From NCBI GenBank assembly GCA_035549195.1, contig DASZRK010000061.1:1-32393 (forward strand): a stretch of DNA of 32,393 bases, read 5' to 3'. Origin of the DNA: a bacterium (GTDB taxonomy: Bacteria > Oederibacteriota > Muellerivitia > Muellerivitales > Muellerivitaceae). Below the pieces are notes generated by a model. The model was not told the origin of the DNA and ran no database searches. It worked only from the letters and a program-made list of their open reading frames with translations. The position numbers and the translations under genes were made by a program. Of the stretch, positions 25,565 to 32,393 are shown piece by piece (the stretch's first letter is position 1; every line of letters begins with the position of its first letter).

Positions 25565-26518
25565 GTGGCCATGCCCCGCCCCCGACGTATCCATTATGAA
25601 GGCGCCGTTTATCATGTGACCTCCCGCGGCAACGAGCGGCGAAGGATCTTTTTGGACGACAAGGACCGTTGGGTTTTCCTCCGCCTTTTGGAGGAGGTGA
25701 TCCGGGAGGAAGGGGTCCTCTGTCATGCCTGGGTCCTGATGGACAACCACTATCACCTCCTGCTGGAGACGCCGGGGTCCAACCTTTCCCGGGCCATGTG
25801 GCACCTCAATGGTCTCTATACCCAGCGGTTCAATAAACGTCATGAACGGGTCGGGCATCTCTTCCAGGGGCGCTTCAAGGCGATCGTGGTCGAGAAGGAA
25901 ACCTACCTCCAGGAACTCTGCCGCTATGTGGTCCTGAACCCGGTGCGGGCCCGTATGGTGAAGGCCCCGGGCGATTGGAAGTGGAGCAGTTACCGGGCAA
26001 CGGCGGGCTTGGACCGAAAGGAAAATTGGCTGGAAATCGATTGGATCCTGTCCCGGTTCGGCCGCGGGCGGGAACAGGCCCAAAGGGCCTATCGAAAGTT
26101 CGTGGCGGAGGGGGTCGGTCAAAAGGTGTCCCCGTGGGAGGAACTGCGTTCGAGGGTCTATTTGGGCAGCGAAGTTTTTTTGGACCATGTCCAAGACAGG
26201 GGAAAGGAACAACGGGGCCCGGATATCCCGAAGTACCAAAGGTCGGTGGTGCGCCAGTCCCCCCAAAAGGTGTTGGCGAAGGTGGGCGCGGAATTTGGAT
26301 TGGACCCGGCCGGGATCCTTCGCCGGGGTTCCCGCAAGAGCGAAGGGCGGGCGGCGGCGATCTATCTGCTGCGGCAAGAGTCGGGGTTGAGTTTGCGCGA
26401 GATCGGGATTCAAATGGGGGTCGGTTTCTCGGCGGTGGGGAACCAATGGGCCAGGGTCAAGCGGCGGATGGAACAGGACCCCGGCTTCGCCCGCCGGGTG
26501 CTAAAGTGTAAAATGTAG
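25565..26518 (+). CDS. REP-associated tyrosine transposase (Y1_Tnp/IS200-like, RAYT)
   Basis: 317 residues. Start GTG at 25565, since AGGAGGA lies 10 bases upstream; ATG at 25571 (MPRPRRIHYEGAVYHVTSRGN) is the usual family start but far from it. HUH endonuclease: MDNHYHLLLE with His62 and His64, catalytic Tyr114 in KETYLQELCRYVVLNPVRA. RAYTs cut single strands at REP hairpins. The C-terminal part (about 240-305, EGRAAAIYLLRQESGLSLREIGIQMG...SAVGNQWARVKRR) is a helix-turn-helix of the DnaA C-terminal type. The stop codon TAG is part of the right repeat's GTAG. Intact reading frame; probably still functional. Confidence 0.92.
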   Translation: MAMPRPRRIHYEGAVYHVTSRGNERRRIFLDDKDRWVFLRLLEEVIREEGVLCHAWVLMDNHYHLLLETPGSNLSRAMWHLNGLYTQRFNKRHERVGHLFQGRFKAIVVEKETYLQELCRYVVLNPVRARMVKAPGDWKWSSYRATAGLDRKENWLEIDWILSRFGRGREQAQRAYRKFVAEGVGQKVSPWEELRSRVYLGSEVFLDHVQDRGKEQRGPDIPKYQRSVVRQSPQKVLAKVGAEFGLDPAGILRRGSRKSEGRAAAIYLLRQESGLSLREIGIQMGVGFSAVGNQWARVKRRMEQDPGFARRVLKCKM

Positions 26519-26543
26519 GCCTGGCCCCTTTGTGGGGAGGAGG
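26502..26543. repeat. Right inverted repeat of the REPtron; carries queE's RBS
   Basis: Inverse of the left end. GTAG at 26515-26518 overlaps the transposase stop codon. Hairpin CCCC (26525-26528), TTTGT, GGGG (26534-26537). The final AGGAGG (26538-26543) is the only good Shine-Dalgarno before queE. Confidence 0.9.
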
Positions 26544-26553
26544 GATGGTGGCG

Positions 26554-27192
26554 GTGAAGGTCAATGAGATCTACCTGAGCGTCCAGGGCGAGTCGTCCTG
26601 GGCGGGGAAGCCCTGCGTCTTCGTGCGCTTGACCGGCTGTTCCCTCCGCTGTGTTTGGTGCGACACGGCCTACGCGTTCCATGAGGGGAAGGAAATGCCC
26701 CTGGAGGACGTCCTGGGCCAGGTGGACTCCTTCGGGGTGAAGCTCGTGGAATTGACCGGGGGGGAGCCTTTGGAGCAGGCCGGCGCGATCCCCCTGATGG
26801 AACGGCTCCTGGCCAAGGGCTATCAGGTGCTCCTGGAAACCAGCGGCGCGGTGGACCTGGGGCCGGTCCCCCAAGCCGTGGTGAAGATCATGGACGTGAA
26901 GTGCCCGGGGTCGGGCGAGGAAAAAAGGAACCTCTGGGATAATCTGGGCAAGCTCATTCCCGGCCAGGACGAGGTCAAGTTCGTCTTGAGGGACCCGGTC
27001 GACTACGACTATGCCCGGGATGTCATCGGTCGCTTCGGCCTGGCGGGGAAGTTCACCTTGCTTTTCTCCCCCTCCCACGGCGAATTGGACCCGGCGATGT
27101 TGTCCGAGTGGATCACGCGCGACAAACTTCCGGTCCGGTTGAACCTCCAGCTCCATAAATACATCTGGCCGAACGAAACGAAGGGGCGCTGA
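26554..27192 (+). CDS. queE: 7-carboxy-7-deazaguanine synthase
   Basis: 212 residues. Radical SAM enzyme that turns 6-carboxy-tetrahydropterin into 7-carboxy-7-deazaguanine on the way to preQ0 and queuosine. Begins VKVNEIYLSVQGESSWAGKP, then LTGCSLRCVWCDTAY with the iron-sulfur CxxxCxxC at Cys29, Cys33, Cys36, then LTGGEP and LLETSGAVDL. C-terminal LNLQLHKYIW is family-typical. The start at GTG 26554 follows AGGAGG by 10 bases; GTG 26548 or ATG 26545 are alternatives closer to the site. This site lies in the right end of the mobile element. queC follows after 174 bases filled with a repeat array. Substrate synthesis (queD) is not in the window. Confidence 0.93.
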   Translation: MKVNEIYLSVQGESSWAGKPCVFVRLTGCSLRCVWCDTAYAFHEGKEMPLEDVLGQVDSFGVKLVELTGGEPLEQAGAIPLMERLLAKGYQVLLETSGAVDLGPVPQAVVKIMDVKCPGSGEEKRNLWDNLGKLIPGQDEVKFVLRDPVDYDYARDVIGRFGLAGKFTLLFSPSHGELDPAMLSEWITRDKLPVRLNLQLHKYIWPNETKGR

Positions 27193-27201
27193 CCATGTGG
27201 A

Positions 27202-27349
27202 CCGCCAAGCCGCCAAGCCGCCAAGAAAACCGGGATCGGTGGACGGCTTTTCTTCTTGGAAGATCCCTTTCGACGGAAGGTTCGCCCCGTTCGTCTTCCT
27301 TGGGCCGTGCAGGGTATTCGCTGTCCTTGGCGTCTTGGCGTCTTGGCGG
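27202..27349. repeat. Inverted small-unit array between queE and queC
   Basis: Left arm: three perfect 8-bp units CCGCCAAG (27202-27225). Right arm: CTTGGCGT, CTTGGCGT, CTTGGCGG (27326-27349), the inverse with one varying base, 100 bases apart. The array ends 17 bases before the queC start and the queC frame is spuriously open through it to 27256. Confidence 0.85.
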
Positions 27350-27366
27350 TGGATCGGGGTGCGGCC

Positions 27367-28122
27367 TTGGCTAAGAAAAAAGCGGTCGTCCTCGTTTCCG
27401 GCGGACTGGATTCCACCACCTGCCTGGCCATCGCCAAGTCCAAGGGTTTCGAACTCTATGCCCTGACCCTTTCCTACGGCCAACGGCATAAGGTCGAGGT
27501 CCAGGCCGCCCGCGAGGTCGCCAAGGCCTACCGGGTGAAGCGGCACCTGGAACTGGAAGTGCCCTTGACCGCCTTCGGGGGGTCCGCCCTGACCGATAAG
27601 AAGATCAAGGTGCCCAAACAACGTAGCCTCCAGGCCATGGCCCAGGGCATCCCCTCCACCTATGTTCCCGCCCGCAACACGGTCTTTCTTTCGCTGGCCC
27701 TGGCTTGGGCCGAGGTATTGGGTGCGGAAGATATCTTCATCGGGGTGAATGCGCTGGATTACAGCGGCTATCCTGATTGCCGGCCCGAGTTCATCCGCGC
27801 CTATGAGCGCCTGGCCCAACTCGCCACCAAGAAGGGGGTCGAGGGAAAGTGGAAGCTCAAGGTCCACACGCCTCTTATAAGGATGAGCAAGGCCCGGATC
27901 ATCCGGACGGGCTTGAAGCTGGGTGTGGACTACGGCATGACCCATTCTTGCTACGACCCCGAGCCTGTCCCCAAGGCCACAAGCCGTGGGACAAGGTTTG
28001 GTCGCACCCATTCCGAACGGGAATGGGTGGGCGCCTGGAAGCCCTGCGGCCGCTGCGATTCCTGCCTGCTCCGCGCCAAGGGGTTCCTGGAAGTCGGCCA
28101 AAAGGACCCGGTCTTTTCTTGA
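27367..28122 (+). CDS. queC: 7-cyano-7-deazaguanine synthase, with in-frame palindromic insertion
   Basis: 251 residues from the TTG at 27367 ([18 protein letters not shown]); the upstream open part is repeat array. ATP-dependent conversion of 7-carboxy-7-deazaguanine to preQ0. N-type PP-loop SGGLDSTT at 11-18, [52 protein letters not shown]. Zinc site Cys195 (SCYDP), Cys227, Cys230, Cys233 (PCGRCDSC). Between Cys195 and Cys227 lie 31 residues, whereas QueC proteins I know have about 10, so about 21 are extra ([14 protein letters not shown]...EWVGAW). The DNA for this part is two adjacent palindromes. The frame stays open, so the enzyme may tolerate a longer zinc loop. No clear Shine-Dalgarno. 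Confidence 0.9.
   Translation: MAKKKAVVLVSGGLDSTTCLAIAKSKGFELYALTLSYGQRHKVEVQAAREVAKAYRVKRHLELEVPLTAFGGSALTDKKIKVPKQRSLQAMAQGIPSTYVPARNTVFLSLALAWAEVLGAEDIFIGVNALDYSGYPDCRPEFIRAYERLAQLATKKGVEGKWKLKVHTPLIRMSKARIIRTGLKLGVDYGMTHSCYDPEPVPKATSRGTRFGRTHSEREWVGAWKPCGRCDSCLLRAKGFLEVGQKDPVFS
27964..28034. repeat. Double palindrome inside queC
   Basis: Hairpin 1: CCTGTCCC (27964-27971) against GGGACA(A)GG (27988-27996), with inner GGC/GCC. Hairpin 2: CACCCATTCC (28005-28014), loop GAACG, GGAATGGGTG (28020-28029), 10 perfect pairs. Both fall exactly where QueC has extra residues. Confidence 0.75.
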
Positions 28123-28123
28123 G

Positions 28124-28155
28124 CCCTGAATTTCCAGGGATTTGACGGTTTTCTG
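28124..28155 (+). terminator. Weak terminator candidate after queC
   Basis: CCCTG (28124-28128), loop, CAGGG (28135-28139) just after the stop, followed by ATTTGACGGTTTTC. The T-run is interrupted, so this is tentative. Confidence 0.3.
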
Positions 28156-28192
28156 ACCGACCTTTATGGCGCAAGATGGTCCCCGGGCGGGT

Positions 28193-28198
28193 TAAAAT
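28193..28198 (+). promoter_or_regulatory. Candidate -10 for the NHL/kelch protein gene
   Basis: TAAAAT in GTTAAAATCC, 48 bases before the ATG at 28247. The identical decamer precedes the PilZ gene (16877-16886). No -35 is evident. Confidence 0.4.
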
Positions 28199-28246
28199 CC
28201 ATTCCCTCGCTCTTTGAACCACACCTATGAGTCTCGCTTTTATCGG

Positions 28247-31200
28247 ATGGGAATTATCCAAAAGACCCTTCGGCTTGCCAGCCTGACCTTCCTCTTCCTG
28301 GGTGCCTTCGCGGCCTTCCCACGGCCCCTTTCGGCCTTTACCGACGGCCAATCCGCGGATCAGGTCGTGGGGTTCCAAACCTTCACCCAGAACGCATCCT
28401 ACCGGGCCGATACCCTGGCCAATACCTTTTATCACCCCTATCGGGTCTATTCCGATGGGACCCACTTGTTCGTCAATGATTCCCAAAATTCCCGGGTGGT
28501 CTTCTTTAATTCGCCGCCCGCCACTTGGAATACGGGAGCGGACCTGGTCTTGGGTCTTTGCGACATCAATTCGGGAATGGCGGCCAATCGGGGCCCCCAG
28601 GCCGGGGAAGGGCCGGCCTCGTCGAACAGCCTTTCCACCAACCTGGGCAGTTATTATGACGGGACCCGATTTTATGTGGCCGACACTTCCAATAACCGGG
28701 TGCTGATCTTCAATGGACTTCCCGGGAGCAGCGGGACCTCGGCGTCGGTCGTGGTAGGGCAGACCGGTTTCACGACCACCAGCGCCAATCAAGGCAGCGC
28801 CAATCCGACCATCCATACCCTCAACGCCCCGGGCGGGGTCTATAGCGACGGAACCCACCTCTATATCGCCGATAGTTCGAACAACCGGGTGTTGTTCTTC
28901 AACAGCATTCCGGTCACCAATAACGCCCCGGCGGACTTTATCATCGGCCAAGCCTTGTCCACCACCAAGACCGCCAACCAAGGGCTCGCCGCCCCGACCT
29001 CCCAGACCCTGAGCAACCCCCAATATGTCTATGGGGCGGGGACCACCCTGATCGTGGTGGACCGTGGGAACAACCGGGTCCTTGTCTTCAATAGCGCCCC
29101 CGTGAGCAATAACGCCCCGGCGGATTCGGTGGTGGGACAGCTCAACATGACCACGGGCACCGCGAACCAAGGGGGAAGCACCTCGGCCTCTTCCCTCGCT
29201 TCTCCCTCCCAGGCGATCCTGTTGAACGGGAACCTTTGGGTGGCGGATGCGGGGAACGACCGCGTCCTTGAATACGCCGGACTTCCCAGCGGGACGGGCG
29301 CTTCGGCCACCCTGGTCGTCGGCCAAACGGACCTCAATTCCAACCTCGTCGATTCGGGGATCGGGACCAATTCGCGGGGCTTGAACACCCCCGATGGCGT
29401 CGCCGGGGACGGCACCCGGCTCTATGTGTCCGATTTCAACAACAACCGGGTGATGGTCTTCGATTCCATGCCCGTCACGAACAATACCCCCGCCGACTTT
29501 GTCCTAGGACAACCGGATTTCAATTCCAACCTGGCCAACCAGCGGGGCGTTACGAAGGACGCCTGGAACCTCAGCATTCCATCGGGAGTGGCCTATGACG
29601 GGACCTATCTGTATGTCGCGGACCAGTCAGGGGGGCGGGTCCTCATGTATCCGGGATTGCCCGACTCCAACGGCGTCACGGCCATCCGGGTCGTCGGACA
29701 AGCCAATTTCACGGCCTTTTCTTCCACCATTTCCGCCTCGGTCCTGAACGGTCCCTTCGGCGTTGCGGCGGATGGGACGAAGTTGTTCGTTTCCGATGCG
29801 GGTCAGAACCGGGTCCTTATCTACAACAATGTCCCCTCCTATAACGGGGCCCCCGCCGACGTGGTGGTGGGCCAAGCTTCCATGGGGACCTCTTTGGTCA
29901 ACCAGGGCGGGGTTCCTGGGGCGAATACGCTGGATTTCCCCACGGCGCTCCTCCGGGTCGGGGCCAAACTCCTCGTGGCGGACAGCCTGAACAACCGGGT
30001 GCTGGTCTTCAACAACGTCCCAGCCGGTCCCAACGCCGCGGCGGATGTGGTGATCGGCCAGACGGGGATGGGCGTGACCGCGGCCAACCAAGGACTATCC
30101 GCCCCCACCTCCCAGACCCTCAACCAGCCCGTGGGGCTTTACTGGAGCGGCAACAAACTTTATATATGCGATCCCGGGAACAACCGGGTCCTGGTGTACA
30201 ACTCCATTCCCGTCACCAACAACGCCCCCGCGGATCTCGTCCTGGGACAGACCAGCATGACGGCGGCCCTCGCCAACCAAGGGGGGACAGCCACTGGATA
30301 TACGCTCAAGGGGCCCTTGGGGGTCGGTGGGGATGGCGTTCGGATCTTCGTGGCCGACACGGGCAATCACCGGGTGCTGGAATTCGATTCCGAGCCGACG
30401 GGTTTGGACCCTTCGGCGGACCATGTGCTCGGTCAGACGGGCCTCACCAACTCCTCGCGTTTGAGGACGGGGTACGGGACCTGTCCCGACCCGGGTAATT
30501 TCTCATCGCCCTATGCCCTGGCGGGGATCGGGAACGCATTGGTCGTGGCGGATACGGTGGACAACCGGGTCCTTGTCTTCCATGACGCCGGGCTTCCGTC
30601 TCCGACCCCCACCGCGACCTTCAGCCCCACGTCCAGCCCCACCATCACCCCGACGCCCCTCGCGGGGCCGGGGGCGAACTGGTACTTGTCCGACCCGGCG
30701 TTCCCGCCGAATTCCATCGGGGGAAAATACGGGAGCTCCGCCGTGGAATTCAACGGCAGCCTTTGGTTGGTCGGGGGTGAAGGGGGTGTCAGCGACCAGG
30801 AGGTCTGGAATTCGGTGGATGGGACCAACTGGACCCTTGTCACGACCGCGCCTTTCCCGGGGAGGGCTTGGCAGACCTTGACGGTCTTCAACGGTCAATT
30901 GTGGGTGATCGCGGGTTACGATCAGGCGACCGGGGCCCTGGCGGATGTCTGGAGCTCTCCGGACGGGAGCCATTGGACCGAACAGACCGCGGGCGCCTTC
31001 CCGGCGCGAAGCGGGCACGTTTCCTTCGTTTTCAACGGCAAGCTTTGGGTCGTGGGTGGGTACAGTACCGCCGGCGGCTATCTGAACGATGTCTGGAACT
31101 CCCCGAACGGGGTCAACTGGACCAAGGTGCGGGCCAATGCGGATTTTTCGCCCCGGTACAACTTTGGGGCCGCCGTCCTGAACGGGGCGGTTTATGTCGT

Positions 31201-32393
31201 GGGCGGGGTCACCGGCGGCCCGGCGGGGTCGGACGTTTGGAAGTCCACCGATGGGGTGACCTGGATCCAACTGGCCTCCTCCTCGCTCTTCGGACCGCGG
31301 GAGGAATTCGGTCTTTTGGTCTATGGCGGCAGGATGTGGTTGATCGGGGGCTACGACTTTTCCAACGACCATAACGACGTTTGGAGCTCTTCGGATGGGG
31401 TCTCTTGGAACGAGGAAACGGCCGCCGCGTCCTTTTCCATCCGGGATTCCTTCGGTTCCGCCGTTTTTTCCAACCGTCTTTGGGTCCTGGGCGGGTTCCC
31501 GAACAGGAGCGATATCTGGTATTCCCCCCAACTGCCCGCCACGTCCACGCCCACCCTGACCTCGACCTCCACCGCAAGCCAGACCCCCACCGATTCCCCC
31601 ACCCCATCCCCAACGGACAGTCCGACACCGACCTCAACGGACACCCCCACCGAAAGTCCCGCCGATAGCGCCACTGATAGTCCCACTTCCACCGCGACCC
31701 TTTCCCCGACGGACAGCCCGATACTGACCTCAACGGACACTCCCACCGAAAGTCCCACCGATAGCGCCACCGACAGTCCCACCTCCACCGTGACCCTTTC
31801 TCCGACGGACAGTGCCACTTCCACGGCCACCGATAGTCCTAGCGCTACTCCCACGGATAGCGCCACGTGGACCCCGACGGACAGCCCGACCCGGACCGCC
31901 AGTTCCACCGCCACGGACACGGGAACGGACACCGCCACTCCAACCCCTACGGATAGCCCTACTTCCACGGTTTCGCAGACGCCCACCTCCACGGCCACCG
32001 ATACACCGACGGACACCGGGACCGATACGCCCAGCGCGACCGCCACGGACACAGGAACGGACACCGCTACGCCAACCCCGACGGATAGCCCTACTTCCAC
32101 GGCTTCGCAGACGCCCACTTCCACGGCCAGCCGGACCTCCACCGACACCGCGACCCGGACCGCCAGTTCCACGGGGACGGATACGGCCACCTCGACCCCG
32201 ACCTCGACCGTGACCGATACCCCGGTCTTCTCCTACACCCCCACCTCCACCGCCACCGATACGGGTACCGATACGCCGACGGACACCGCGACAGATAGCG
32301 CCACTCCGACCGTGACGAATTCGACTACGCCGACTCCGTCGGCTACGCTCACCGCTACGCCTTCGGCTTCGCCGACCACTACCCCCACGGACA
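28247..32393 (+). CDS. Very large secreted NHL-repeat, kelch-like protein with Thr/Pro-rich tail (3' end outside window)
   Basis: At least 1382 residues, open to the window edge. Signal peptide MGIIQKTLRLASLTFLFLGAF...PLSA (about 1-31). Residues about 32-780 hold some twelve NHL-type repeats, each with NNRVL(V/I)(F/Y)N followed by xxGQ; two six-bladed propellers would fit. A short SPTPTATFSPTSSP linker leads to a second propeller (about 815-1095) with kelch/galactose-oxidase-like blades: NGSLWLVGG, NGQLWVIAG, NGKLWVVGG, NGAVYVVGG, GGRMWLIGG, SNRLWVLGG, each next to W.S.DG..W. From about 1100 the chain is a Thr/Ser/Pro/Asp-rich stalk (TPTDSPT, TATDT). Likely exported, cell-surface or matrix role unknown. 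No Shine-Dalgarno at the ATG; a TTG at 28214 is an alternative. Confidence 0.85.
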   Translation, partial: MGIIQKTLRLASLTFLFLGAFAAFPRPLSAFTDGQSADQVVGFQTFTQNASYRADTLANTFYHPYRVYSDGTHLFVNDSQNSRVVFFNSPPATWNTGADLVLGLCDINSGMAANRGPQAGEGPASSNSLSTNLGSYYDGTRFYVADTSNNRVLIFNGLPGSSGTSASVVVGQTGFTTTSANQGSANPTIHTLNAPGGVYSDGTHLYIADSSNNRVLFFNSIPVTNNAPADFIIGQALSTTKTANQGLAAPTSQTLSNPQYVYGAGTTLIVVDRGNNRVLVFNSAPVSNNAPADSVVGQLNMTTGTANQGGSTSASSLASPSQAILLNGNLWVADAGNDRVLEYAGLPSGTGASATLVVGQTDLNSNLVDSGIGTNSRGLNTPDGVAGDGTRLYVSDFNNNRVMVFDSMPVTNNTPADFVLGQPDFNSNLANQRGVTKDAWNLSIPSGVAYDGTYLYVADQSGGRVLMYPGLPDSNGVTAIRVVGQANFTAFSSTISASVLNGPFGVAADGTKLFVSDAGQNRVLIYNNVPSYNGAPADVVVGQASMGTSLVNQGGVPGANTLDFPTALLRVGAKLLVADSLNNRVLVFNNVPAGPNAAADVVIGQTGMGVTAANQGLSAPTSQTLNQPVGLYWSGNKLYICDPGNNRVLVYNSIPVTNNAPADLVLGQTSMTAALANQGGTATGYTLKGPLGVGGDGVRIFVADTGNHRVLEFDSEPTGLDPSADHVLGQTGLTNSSRLRTGYGTCPDPGNFSSPYALAGIGNALVVADTVDNRVLVFHDAGLPSPTPTATFSPTSSPTITPTPLAGPGANWYLSDPAFPPNSIGGKYGSSAVEFNGSLWLVGGEGGVSDQEVWNSVDGTNWTLVTTAPFPGRAWQTLTVFNGQLWVIAGYDQATGALADVWSSPDGSHWTEQTAGAFPARSGHVSFVFNGKLWVVGGYSTAGGYLNDVWNSPNGVNWTKVRANADFSPRYNFGAAVLNGAVYVVGGVTGGPAGSDVWKSTDGVTWIQLASSSLFGPREEFGLLVYGGRMWLIGGYDFSNDHNDVWSSSDGVSWNEETAAASFSIRDSFGSAVFSNRLWVLGGFPNRSDIWYSPQLPATSTPTLTSTSTASQTPTDSPTPSPTDSPTPTSTDTPTESPADSATDSPTSTATLSPTDSPILTSTDTPTESPTDSATDSPTSTVTLSPTDSATSTATDSPSATPTDSATWTPTDSPTRTASSTATDTGTDTATPTPTDSPTSTVSQTPTSTATDTPTDTGTDTPSATATDTGTDTATPTPTDSPTSTASQTPTSTASRTSTDTATRTASSTGTDTATSTPTSTVTDTPVFSYTPTSTATDTGTDTPTDTATDSATPTVTNSTTPTPSATLTATPSASPTTTPTD
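31613..31804 (+). repeat. 96-bp tandem duplication in the Thr/Pro-rich stalk
   Basis: Units 31613-31708 and 31709-31804, each beginning ACGGACAG and sharing ACCTCAACGGACAC at the same offset; about 10 scattered differences. 32 codons per unit. A partial third begins at 31805. Confidence 0.8.
31910..32173 (+). repeat. 132-bp tandem duplication in the Thr/Pro-rich stalk
   Basis: GCCACGGACAC at 31910 and again at 32042, offset 132 (44 codons), well matched for about 95 bases (both hold ACGGATAGCCCTACTTCC). GACCCGGACCGCCAGTTCCAC recurs at 31888 and 32152, offset 264 (two units). Confidence 0.75.

Larger units (their letters stand above)
25499..26543 (+). mobile_element. RAYT/REPtron-type insertion with perfect 42-bp inverted repeats
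   Basis: A 1045-bp unit holding one gene, the RAYT transposase, between identical inverted 42-bp ends (25499-25540 and 26502-26543). Each end contains GTAG (CTAC on the left at 25524-25527) followed outward by a small hairpin CCCC-n5-GGGG. REP-associated transposases are known to recognise GTAG next to REP hairpins. Inner 8-12 bp of the right end overlap the gene's last codons. No target duplication is visible. Left neighbour: a minus-strand gene; right: queE. Confidence 0.8.

Noticed and set aside
27202-27349. CRISPR-like array
   Set aside because: Units are only 8 bp, without unique spacers, and the arms are inverted.
27256-27366. N-terminal extension of queC
   Set aside because: The extra codons are repeat array and match no QueC sequence; the enzyme begins at the TTG at 27367.
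31351-32190. Minus-strand frame rich in V-G-V-S repeats
   Set aside because: Mirror of the Thr/Ser/Pro stalk of the plus-strand protein; repetition comes from the DNA repeats.

Overview
The window is dense, GC-rich bacterial chromosome: short gaps, many 4-bp or longer gene overlaps, GTG and TTG starts, and Gram-negative-type envelope genes (adaptor, FtsX-like permease and ATPase; signal peptides). The run-off gene at the right end (NHL and kelch-like propellers plus a Ser/Thr/Pro-rich 'TPTDSPT' tail) is of a kind I associate with uncultured lineages such as FCPU426 or Elusimicrobia-type bacteria. That placement is a weak inference; no rRNA or marker tree is available here.

Layout. 1-664: end of a pyruvate kinase without the usual C-terminal domain, then an ArsC/Spx-like protein. 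665-1942 (-): degenerate EAL-domain protein. 2157-5176 (-): a three-gene ABC export operon (adaptor, permease, ATPase) whose two junctions carry three copies of a ~100-bp structured repeat, each ending in a Shine-Dalgarno and, for two of them, directly at the next gene's start codon. 5340-8391: a membrane-anchored RmuC-like protein, a GT-C-like membrane protein and a DUF1499 protein. 8388-16616: a complete PyrR-controlled operon (promoter, attenuator, pyrR-pyrB-pyrC-carA-small zinc-ribbon membrane gene-carB). Every junction after pyrB that is longer than a few bases holds a repeat. 16938-19719: PilZ protein, cob(I)alamin adenosyltransferase, a membrane protein overlapping a secreted HENTH-motif protein, and a cold-shock gene with a clear terminator. 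19866-25457: secreted protein, a large secreted clan-A glycoside hydrolase, an HTTM-DCC fusion and a secreted partner. 25499-26543: a REP-associated tyrosine transposase (RAYT) between perfect 42-bp inverted repeats. 26554-28122: queE and queC for 7-deazaguanine (queuosine precursor) synthesis; queC holds an in-frame palindromic insertion. 28247 to the end: the very large secreted NHL/kelch protein.

How parts work together. The pyr operon makes UMP precursors: CarAB makes carbamoyl phosphate, PyrB carbamoyl aspartate and PyrC dihydroorotate, with PyrR sensing uridine nucleotides at the leader. The ABC operon probably moves a lipophilic substrate or lipoprotein across or out of the inner membrane. 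QueE and QueC act on the same pathway on either side of preQ0. The RAYT has inserted directly upstream of queE, and its right repeat now supplies queE's ribosome-binding site.

The most unusual things here are repeats: RBS-bearing covarying elements in the ABC operon, three different small-unit inverted arrays placed just before start codons, REP-like elements on both sides of carB, and palindromes inside the queC reading frame next to a RAYT. No tRNA, rRNA or CRISPR array was recognised.
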